Shown here piece after piece: positions 17,257-24,014 of a DNA stretch of 64,000 nucleotides (position 1 is the first letter of the stretch; every line of letters begins with the position of its first letter). Where the stretch lies: the NCBI GenBank assembly GCA_023205875.1, contig CP060771.1, forward strand, positions 248,001-312,000, in the 5' to 3' direction. Made by a program: the position numbers and the translations under genes. This stretch comes from Chloropicon primus. Taxonomy: Eukaryota > Chlorophyta > Chloropicophyceae > Chloropicales > Chloropicaceae. The notes under the pieces are model-generated. The model was given only the letters and a program-made list of their open reading frames with translations. It was not told where the DNA came from and searched no databases.

Positions 17257-17464
17257 AAGGCACGCGCGTTTGTGTGTGTGCGTATTCTGGACTTGTATAA
17301 CACTAGTAGTGTGAAAACATGAACGTGTCCACCACTGCTTCTCGCGTCCACTCTCCGCTCCGCCGGCACGGAGAGCGAGGGAAGACGGATGACAAAGGGA
17401 CTTGATGATTCGACTTGCTTCTTGATCTTGCGGCTGCGTTCTCCGTGCGAGCCATCCCGGGTTC

Positions 17465-18096
17465 CTATTCGTCCTTTCCAAAGCTCCGCTCGTACAGAGA
17501 GATGTCCTTCCTCTCTCCTTCCGTGCCCTCGCCGCACACCGCCTGGTCCACGCACACGCACGAACTGCCCAGGACCTTCTCCACCTTGAGCTCGTAGCCT
17601 GACAAGGCCAAGATCGGCGTCAAGAATCGTCAGCACGAAAGCTTGGGAGGAACCTCTCATCATTCCACCGAAGTCGACTTACCGTTCCCGCAGGCACCTC
17701 CTCCACTCTCGTAAAGCTTCTCGGCAGTCATCGTGCCTCGGCCTTGCTTCTTCAGCATCTCTGCGTATGGGTTGGCGTCCTTCCCCTTGGTCGCTCCAAA
17801 AGCATGAGCAGCTCCCGGCATTGATGCGAACTGTCCGTCAAGAATTCACACAATCAAGGTCAGTACCTCGGGAAGCAAGCCAACCACAGCGCTCTGTGTC
17901 TCACCTTGATGGCAGCAACCGAGAGAGCAAGGGATGAGAGGAGACCTCTTCTCCTTCCCGTGGGATCTTCCGCCTGATTCGTCCTTCCATCATCCCTCCT
18001 CGATGAGCGGAGGCGGGACCACTCCCTCTTGCTCCCTTCAGCTGCCTTGAACCCATCCCTCTTGCTCCCCCTCAGCATCCCTCCTCTGGCTGACAT
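17465..18096 (-). CDS. Thylakoid-lumen protein with Tat-type signal (orphan)
   Basis: There are three exons on the minus strand: 18096-17905, 17830-17683 and 17598-17465, with introns of 74 and 84 bp, both GT-AG, giving 157 residues. The first ~45 residues are basic and Ser-rich (plastid transit). Then GRRRGLLSSLALSVAAIK and FASMPGAAHA form a twin-arginine, hydrophobic core and A-x-A cleavage site, typical of lumen proteins that use the Tat route. The mature part is about 86 residues: FGATKGKDANPYAEMLKKQG, RGTMTAEKLYESGGGACGNG, then a Cys pair in SSCVCVDQAVCG. Two or more cysteines could form a disulfide. The family is not recognised; a small photosystem-associated lumen subunit is a guess. 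GTAACG lies 5 bp before the ATG. Confidence 0.72.
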
Positions 18097-18146
18097 CTTC
18101 CGTTACGTTTCGTGGCAAAGCTTGGCGCCTCGGATGGCAACCGGGT

Positions 18147-18190
18147 CAAGTGAGGGCTCTTCGGAAAGCCCGTGAGATGACGCGTCGCAC
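18147..18190 (-). repeat. Dispersed GAGGTRAGT element, core copy
   Basis: The plus strand reads CAAGTGAGGGCTCTTCGGAA then AGCCCGTGAGATGACGCG and TCGCAC. This is a near-consensus core about 275 bp before the formyltransferase ATG, with the usual pyrimidine tract behind it. Confidence 0.65.
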
Positions 18191-18367
18191 TGTGTCGCTC
18201 CCTTCCCGCCCCCCTCTCCTTCCTCGCTCTCCGCTCCGCTCTCGTCGTCTTGGCTCTCTCGGGGTCTTGGTCGACCTTATCCATCCAGAAACTCCTTGTG
18301 AAGAGGAGGCGGTGGCCGCTGCGCTGGCGCCGACCGGAGCGGAGGTGAAGGCGAAAGGGGAGAAAGG

Positions 18368-18424
18368 GAAGGTATCAGACGGAAGCGTCTCATCGAGAGC
18401 TTTCCATCGGTACCTCAGTCGAGG
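18368..18424 (+). repeat. Dispersed GAGGTRAGT element, short copy
   Basis: GAAGGTATCAGACGGAAGCG, TCTCATCGAGAGCTTTCC, ATCGGTACCTCAGTCGAGG. The copy has a GGTAT proximal end, a core-like centre and the distal TCGAGG. It lies 42 bp before the formyltransferase start. Confidence 0.5.
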
Positions 18425-18465
18425 ATTTTGACCAAGAGCTTCGTCCAGGAGAGAGAGAGAGCGCG

Positions 18466-20004
18466 ATGGCAGCGACGACGCTGAGGCGCTTGGCAGGGAC
18501 TCAGGTGGCGAAGAGCCAAGTGAAGGGGGAGTCCAGAGGGGTGATATCGTGCCTCCGTGGCCTGAGACTTCATCAAGGTCTGCGCAAGTCCTCGCCCCTT
18601 TCGTTTGGGCGGAAGACAGCGGCAGGAAACGCTTTGCTTTGCTCTTGTGATGCAGGGGAACCCAGGGGCGTGATGGACTCGGCTTCGTTCACCATGGGGA
18701 TCAGGGGCGAGGTCCACGGCCTCCGGGACGGGGGATCGGGGGCGAGGGAGCAGAGTCACCACTGGGGCGCTTCATCGCGGCATCCTTTGCGCTGCTATGG
18801 CGTAGGACGAGCAGGGGAGGGAGGGAACTCACCACGAAGGGTAGTTTTCCTGGGCACTCCAGAGGCCGCGGCTGTGGTGCTCCGGGACCTGATGGCCGCT
18901 GCAGAGGAGTCCAAGGGGGGCAAGGATGCGTTTGAGGTATCTGCGGTTGTGACCCGGCCGAGCAAGCGGAAGACTCACGGCAAAGTCATGGAAGGGTCTC
19001 CGGTGGCGTCCGTGGCCTCGGAGCTCGGTCTGGGGGAGCACGCCATCCTTTCGCCCCAGAGCGCCAAGGACGAGTCGTTTCTCGAGGCAATGAGGGACAT
19101 TGGGCCGGATCTCTGCGTCACCGCGGCGTATGGCAATCTCCTGCCCCCAAACTTTCTTGACATACCGACGTTTGGTACCGTGAACATCCATCCGAGCGAG
19201 CTCCCCTGCTTGAGGGGCCCGGCACCGGTGCAGAGGGCGATACTCAGGGGCGACCGCAGGCTGTGCGTCAGCCTGGCATTCACCGTGTTCAGGATGGATG
19301 CCGGCAAAATTATTGGGCAGAAGTGGCTTAGCATCGGCTCCAACGAGACGAGCGACGTTGCCCTGTCAAGGCTTTTCAGCATCGGTAGCGAGATGCTGGT
19401 GGAGAGCATGCCTGAGCTGCTTTCTGGAAGGGCCCAAGAAACTGCCACGGAGCAAGACGAGACTAGGGTTACCCACGCGCCCAAGCTCAGCAAGGAGGAG
19501 GGCGTGCTTCAGCCGCATGTCATGACGGCGAAGGAGTGCCACGACGTCTGCTGCGCTTTAAACATCTGGCCAGGGACGAGCGTGAATTGCAACTGCGTCA
19601 CTCCGGTGAAGAAGGGCGGGAAGGGCGGGAGCCAAGCAGAGGAGGGTCGCAAGCGGGAGTTCAAGGAAGACAATTTTGTGATGAAGGTATCGGGAACGAG
19701 CGTAGAAGAGTCGTTGGACGAATGGGACGCAGAAAACATGCCTCTCGTGCCCGGAAACATGCAGATGTACAGGGGCAAGAAATCCAAGGACATGCTCCTT
19801 GTGTGCCACGGCAACACCCTGCTTCGAGTTGGCAGCGTCCAACTTCCCGGCAAGAAGCCCATGCAGCCTCGGGCGTTCTTCAACGGGAGAAAGGGTGCCA
19901 CGCTCAAGGCAAAAGAGGAAGAGAAACTCGAGGTCGAATTCAATCCGGATATTTTGGCAAAGATCGCTAAAGCCGACACTGGAAGAGGAATCAACCTGAA
20001 CTAG
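18466..20004 (+). CDS. Methionyl-tRNA formyltransferase, organellar
   Basis: It transfers a formyl group from 10-formyl-THF to initiator Met-tRNA for organelle translation. The single exon encodes 512 residues. Residues 1-~123 are an extension with a basic, Ser/Arg-rich start (MAATTLRRLAGTQVAKSQV) that fits organelle targeting. The catalytic domain begins at RRVVFLGTPEAAAVVLRDL. PDLCVTAAYGNLLPPNFLDI and TVNIHPSELPCLRGPAPVQR match the HxSLLPxxRGxAPI active-site block, including Asn, His and the later Asp (FRMDAGKIIG). The C-terminal OB-like domain follows (KEECHDVCCALNIWPG region), larger than in bacteria (bacterial enzymes are ~315 residues), with a Gly/Lys-rich insertion. Mitochondrion or plastid cannot be told apart. 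Confidence 0.88.
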   Translation: MAATTLRRLAGTQVAKSQVKGESRGVISCLRGLRLHQGLRKSSPLSFGRKTAAGNALLCSCDAGEPRGVMDSASFTMGIRGEVHGLRDGGSGAREQSHHWGASSRHPLRCYGVGRAGEGGNSPRRVVFLGTPEAAAVVLRDLMAAAEESKGGKDAFEVSAVVTRPSKRKTHGKVMEGSPVASVASELGLGEHAILSPQSAKDESFLEAMRDIGPDLCVTAAYGNLLPPNFLDIPTFGTVNIHPSELPCLRGPAPVQRAILRGDRRLCVSLAFTVFRMDAGKIIGQKWLSIGSNETSDVALSRLFSIGSEMLVESMPELLSGRAQETATEQDETRVTHAPKLSKEEGVLQPHVMTAKECHDVCCALNIWPGTSVNCNCVTPVKKGGKGGSQAEEGRKREFKEDNFVMKVSGTSVEESLDEWDAENMPLVPGNMQMYRGKKSKDMLLVCHGNTLLRVGSVQLPGKKPMQPRAFFNGRKGATLKAKEEEKLEVEFNPDILAKIAKADTGRGINLN

Positions 20005-20059
20005 ACTGTTGCAAGAGAGCCAGACCATTGTATTCTAGAGAGATTAATCTTATGCGTCT

Positions 20060-21262
20060 TCAGCTGGTCTTGCCTGCCCATTTTTGGGCGAGGGCTGCCG
20101 CGCCGAATTTGGCACTCATGGTGGGCTGAATAATTTTGCACTCCGCCAACGCACTGAATGCGCTCAACTTCTCTTTCAGCTGGGGAACCATGGAGCTCTG
20201 CATCAGGCCGCCAACCAGAACTATTGGGGGCTTGTCGCTGCTGCTGAACACCTTCTTGTTTAGCGCGCAAATGCTCTCAGCCATCTCTGTTGTGCAGGCG
20301 TCCACAATCTCTTTGGAGATGGCATCCCCCTCTTCTGCGCCCTTCAGAACGAGCGGGGCCAGCGTCGCCATGGTTGCCCACTCCTTACCTTCCGTGTAGG
20401 CCCACTTGATGAGCTGCTCCGGTTGCTGCAGGCTGAGGTGCTCAAGGACTAGCTTGGTCAGGACGGTCTCCCTGCCGTCTCTCCCATCGTGGCACCTCGC
20501 CACCGCACACAAAAGTCTGTGCCCGAGGTCGTAGCCACTCCCCGCATCGCCAAAAGAGCAGCCCCAGCCACCTACCCTGCCCGTCTCGATGCCCCTGCCC
20601 TCGGGCTTCGCCGTCTCCTTCACACCATAGGCAATGGTGCCGGTGCCGGCGATCAGCACCATGCCCTTCATCTCGTCCTTCAACCAGTGGAGGGGGGGAG
20701 CCTGGTCCGGGGTTGACATGTACAATCCGCTCGCCAAAGCAGCGTACGCGTCGTTCACCACTTTGATCACGAACAGGTCTTCGTGGAAACGACCTTTAAA
20801 GTTCTCTTCCATGATCATGCGCTTGAACCCCTCAACGAAAGGCACGTCATCGCCCTTCCTATCCACGCCGCTGGTGGAGAGGCATATGCTCAGGGGGATC
20901 TTGCCCTGCTCGTAGTCACCTCCTCTGCTTGTCATGATGCTCTGCACTTGTTCCAAAGCCCCTGCGATTGCTTTGCTGGCCCCACGCATTACGTTGTCCA
21001 CAGCTTGGTCGACCCCAACAGAGTTCGGGTTCGCACTCCCTGCCTCGCCATACCCAACGGCGCAGTAGCAAGCGAGCTCATCCTCCCACAATTCGTGAGG
21101 TCTTTCGATTTTGTCCCCAACCTCAATGAAGGAATCCTTCGTCACCGATGACCCTTTCGCGACCTCCTCGGGCGTGAAGCTCCAAGTGGCCACGGCCTGC
21201 GTCTTTGTGCCTCCGCCGTCGATGCCGAGGCAGAGCCAGCCGTAACGTTCGACGAAGTCCAT
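20060..21262 (-). CDS. NAGK: N-acetylglucosamine kinase (BadF/BadG ATPase family)
   Basis: It phosphorylates salvaged GlcNAc with ATP, feeding amino-sugar metabolism in the cytosol. The start at 21262 (MDFVERYGWLCLGIDGGGTK) places the phosphate-binding loop GIDGGGTKTQ at residues 13-22, as in known family members, and gives 400 residues. An upstream in-frame ATG at 21406 would add 48 basic residues and cannot be excluded. Other ASKHA features: LSICLSTSGVDRKGDDVPF, FVIKVVNDAYAALASGLY, MVLIAGTGTIAYGVKE, GGWGCSFGDAGSGYDLGHRL and PPIVLVGGLMQSSMVPQLKE. The gene ends 55 bp from the convergent formyltransferase. Confidence 0.85.
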   Translation of the reverse strand: MDFVERYGWLCLGIDGGGTKTQAVATWSFTPEEVAKGSSVTKDSFIEVGDKIERPHELWEDELACYCAVGYGEAGSANPNSVGVDQAVDNVMRGASKAIAGALEQVQSIMTSRGGDYEQGKIPLSICLSTSGVDRKGDDVPFVEGFKRMIMEENFKGRFHEDLFVIKVVNDAYAALASGLYMSTPDQAPPLHWLKDEMKGMVLIAGTGTIAYGVKETAKPEGRGIETGRVGGWGCSFGDAGSGYDLGHRLLCAVARCHDGRDGRETVLTKLVLEHLSLQQPEQLIKWAYTEGKEWATMATLAPLVLKGAEEGDAISKEIVDACTTEMAESICALNKKVFSSSDKPPIVLVGGLMQSSMVPQLKEKLSAFSALAECKIIQPTMSAKFGAAALAQKWAGKTS

Positions 21263-21644
21263 TTCTTGCTCGTCTTTTCCCGCCTCAAGTTCGTTGCGAT
21301 GGCAATCTCTAAAGCAATTGGATCGTTCCACAGTGACTTTGCGGTTCACTTTCTCTTTCCCTTGCTGTCTCCCTCCTCGTCCATCCTTACCTTTACCCCT
21401 GGCCATCCCAACAGAAACAATCAAAAAAAACTTGGTAAATCAGTTGTCAAATCCTCCACACTCCGTCATTCCTCACAAGTGGATGCTCTTTGGAAAGATC
21501 ACGACACGATGCGTCCACCTGATACTTCCTTCTTTCCCTTTCTTTCGTCCTCCTCTCCTCCTCTCCTCCCTTCCCCTTACCTCTCTTCCTTTTGTTCCAG
21601 AGAGAGCGAGGAAACCAAAAGTGAAGAGAGAAGCCGTCGCCGAC

Positions 21645-21684
<40 letters not shown>

Positions 21685-21688
21685 CGCG
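21263..21688. other. Divergent region between GlcNAc kinase and four-exon orphan
   Basis: The left half could belong to a longer kinase N-terminus (see ATG 21406). It contains a complete dispersed-element copy (21474-21587) and ends in a GA microsatellite (about 21654-21680) directly before ATG 21689. Confidence 0.5.
21474..21587 (-). repeat. Dispersed GAGGTRAGT element, full-length copy
   Basis: Plus strand: CACAAGTGGATGCTCTTTGG, AAAGATCACGACACGATGCG, TCCACCT, a pyrimidine-rich stretch, then CCCTTACCTC. On the minus strand it begins GAGGTAAGG and ends in the core. It lies about 100-215 bp before the next start codon. Confidence 0.65.
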
Positions 21689-21969
21689 ATGATCGAATAC
21701 TTGCAGTGGCTGATACAGAAGTCTTACCAGGTAAGGAAACCGTCCGTCGTTTCGTCGCTCCGTCGCTTCGTCGAGACCTTGCTTTTGCACGTGATGCATG
21801 GAGGAAGGCATGGAGGAGAACCCTAAGGGATGGAGGGGAGGCCCTTGGCTCGTGGACGAAAAAGGGAAGGGAAGGGAAGGGGACGAGGCGTTACGTCGCG
21901 TCGCGTCGCGTTACGTTACGTTGCGGTTCTCCTCGACGCTTCACTCGACGCGTTGCTTTTCATGGAACA

Positions 21970-22009
<40 letters not shown>

Positions 22010-22713
22010 GTTGGCAAATGGAATGGAATGGAATGGAATGGAATGGAATGGAATGGTTTGCGTCGTTGCTTTTTCTTTTTCTTTTTCTTTTTCCTGAGAA
22101 GCGAATGTTTCGTTCGACGAGGAGGACGTGTCGTGGCTTGAATGGGTTCGTGTGTCCTGACAAACTTTTTTTGTTCTTCCCGTTCGTTTTTTTTTCTTTC
22201 TTTTGCAGCCTGAACAGAGGGACAAGGCCAGCCAGGAGCGGCTAACGAAGATCAACGAGGGATCAAAGGACTTGTGAGTATTTTCCTGATGATCGAACGG
22301 GATTCGGTCCGCAATTCTTCTCTCTCTTTCGTTGTCGTTGTCGTTTTAGTTTCAGAAGGCTCTCTTGGGAAGTATGTGCTGTGCTTGCTTTGCTTGCTTG
22401 CTGACCAAGTACGACGACGACGTCTGTCTATGTGTCTCTTCGTTGTCTTCTGTCTACGCAGGAAGGAGCAGTGGAAGATGCCGGTCAAGACTGCTTTCCA
22501 CTGGAAGGGAAAGAGAGCGCAGGCGAAGGTGAGTGCAGTCGCTGCGGCAGACCTTTTGGCGAACGAAGAGGAAGAGAAACTGACGTCCCAACTTTTTTTC
22601 CTTCTTTGATCTCTTTGCTGTGGCGTCTTGTGCAGTTTGCTTACGACTCTCAGCCCGGCTTGAAGAAGATGGCGGGTCGACGGGGGCCTTACGAAGGGTA
22701 CAACTTGGATTGA
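21689..22713 (+). CDS. Small four-exon protein (83 aa), unknown
   Basis: Exons are 21689-21730, 22209-22273, 22462-22528 and 22636-22713; all junctions are GT-AG and the frame is kept (phases 0, 2, 0). The product reads MIEYLQWLIQKSYQPEQRDK, ASQERLTKINEGSKDLKEQW, KMPVKTAFHWKGKRAQAKFA, YDSQPGLKKMAGRRGPYEGY and NLD. It is basic, with a short amphipathic start and no clear membrane helix. The clean splice structure and coding-like codons argue for a real gene. Size and composition recall small accessory subunits of mitochondrial complexes, but no family is recognised. It has the highest intron count seen here, in the smallest well-supported gene; intron 1 (478 bp) carries satellite-like repeats. 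Confidence 0.65.
21880..22055 (+). repeat. Simple repeats in intron 1
   Basis: Intron 1 of the 83-residue gene contains GTTAC/GTCGC repeats (about 21885-21925), an AG dinucleotide run (21971-22007) and seven TGGAA pentamers (22019-22055). Confidence 0.8.
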
Positions 22714-23138
22714 GTCTGGCCGCGGGGTGGTGAATATCTCTATATATCCATATGGGTGGGAAGGGGGGGAAGGCATCCGAAGGATTCATTGCCAGGAGGC
22801 TTCCTCCTCCAGATCGCTCCTAGTTTTATCGTTATCCATTCTTCAGTAAAAGTTATATCCACAAAGAAGAAAGACAAAGAGGCTAGAGCTCTCCCTCTCC
22901 CTCTCTCTCTCTCTCCCTTGCCCTCCAATCACCATGATTCTCCCTTTCTATCCTCCCCACCCACCACACCATTCTCATCAAGTGAGGGCTCTTTGGAAAG
23001 ATCAAGACACGACGCATCCACCAGTCCTCCCCTCTCCCTCTCCCTCTCCCTCTCCCTCTCCTCACCATCCCCCTTCCTCCTCCCTCCCCCCATCATCATC
23101 CGCTTCGCCGCTTGAGAAAGGGAGAGAGAGAGAGAGAC

Positions 23139-23169
<31 letters not shown>

Positions 23170-23175
23170 AGAGGG
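22714..23175. other. Intergenic region upstream of BUD31
   Basis: No gene is visible. A TATATATCCATATG stretch follows the orphan stop. The best-conserved dispersed-element core is at 22979-23022, followed by (CCCTCT)n and a GA-rich leader ending at ATG 23176. Confidence 0.5.
22979..23022 (-). repeat. Dispersed GAGGTRAGT element, reference core
   Basis: Plus strand: CAAGTGAGGGCTCTTTGGAA, AGATCAAGACACGACGCATC, CACC. This copy is closest to the consensus of all copies and lies 154 bp before the BUD31 ATG. Confidence 0.7.
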
Positions 23176-23874
23176 ATGAATCACACGTTTCGTCTTGCGA
23201 GGAGCAAGCGGAAGCGTCTTCCGGAGGGATGGGACCTCGTGGAACCGACGCTTCTGGAGTTCGAGGAACGCATGCGTGAAGCCGTGAACGAGTCTCACGA
23301 AGGGAAGAGGAAGTCCGAATCGACTTGGAGCATCACAAGGATTCATTGGGAAAGGAATAGGTTCATCTACGAGTTGTACTACAAGAAGAAAGCCATCTCG
23401 AAGGAGCTTTACGATTACTTGGTGAAAGCGAAGCTGTGTGACGTGAACTTAATTGCCAAATGGCGCAAGCCTGGGTACGAGTACTTGTGTTCCTTGCAAG
23501 CGATAAGCACCAAGGACACCAACTACGGGACGGTAGCTGCATGCCGTGTGCCTCTCAAGCTCCGGTCTCCTCACCAGTGGGGACCCTCGGTGAAGACGGG
23601 ATGCATCTCTTGCGCTTCTTGTGACAAGGGCGCACCCATCTGGTGGTTTCATACTGGATGGAGGGAACACTTTGAGGAGGAGAGGAGGAAGCATTTGGAG
23701 AAGGGCAAGAGGAAGCAACGTGGTGGAGTGGAGGAGGAGGAGGACGTCAGGGGGGACAACGCGATCGAGGAGAGAATCAAGAGGCTCAAGGAAATGCAGA
23801 AGAAGCCTGAAGATCTTGTCGACAAGGAGGACCAAGCGGAGGGAGAGGGGGAGCCGGGCACTTCACGTCGTTGA
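23176..23874 (+). CDS. BUD31: BUD31/G10 spliceosome protein, divergent C-terminus
   Basis: BUD31 is a small core protein of the activated spliceosome. Single exon, 232 residues, against about 144 in animals and plants. The N-terminal 105 residues match the family: PEGWDLVEPTLLEFEERMRE, HEGKRKSESTW, FIYELYYKKKAISKELYDYL, NLIAKWRKPGYEYLCSLQ and TKDTNYGTVAACRVP. The conserved zinc cluster is altered: the usual CCLRC reads CSLQA, CIC reads AAC, and the final cluster reads CISCASC. An acidic and basic extension of about 80 residues follows (EEEEDVRGD, IKRLKEMQKK). Zinc binding may be reduced or rearranged. The GA-rich leader and ATG at 23176 support the start. Confidence 0.88.
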   Translation: MNHTFRLARSKRKRLPEGWDLVEPTLLEFEERMREAVNESHEGKRKSESTWSITRIHWERNRFIYELYYKKKAISKELYDYLVKAKLCDVNLIAKWRKPGYEYLCSLQAISTKDTNYGTVAACRVPLKLRSPHQWGPSVKTGCISCASCDKGAPIWWFHTGWREHFEEERRKHLEKGKRKQRGGVEEEEDVRGDNAIEERIKRLKEMQKKPEDLVDKEDQAEGEGEPGTSRR

Positions 23875-24014
23875 ACGGACGGCGGTGAGGCGGTGAGGGG
23901 GGAGGGCTCTGCCTGCAACACAACAGTCCTCCTAGCTTCGTGGTGAAGAGAGCGTGTGGGCGAAACCAATGCGTGAAAATTAATACACAGCTCTTCTTCT
24001 TGCTTTTAATTGGT

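Larger units (their letters stand above)
18097..18465. other. Divergent region between lumen-protein and formyltransferase genes
   Basis: No gene is visible. It contains two dispersed-element copies in opposite orientations (18147-18190 and 18368-18424), a pyrimidine-rich tract (18196-18245), and a purine-rich leader ending GAGAGAGAGAGCGCG before ATG 18466. GTAACG (minus strand, 18101-18106) abuts the lumen-protein start. Confidence 0.55.
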
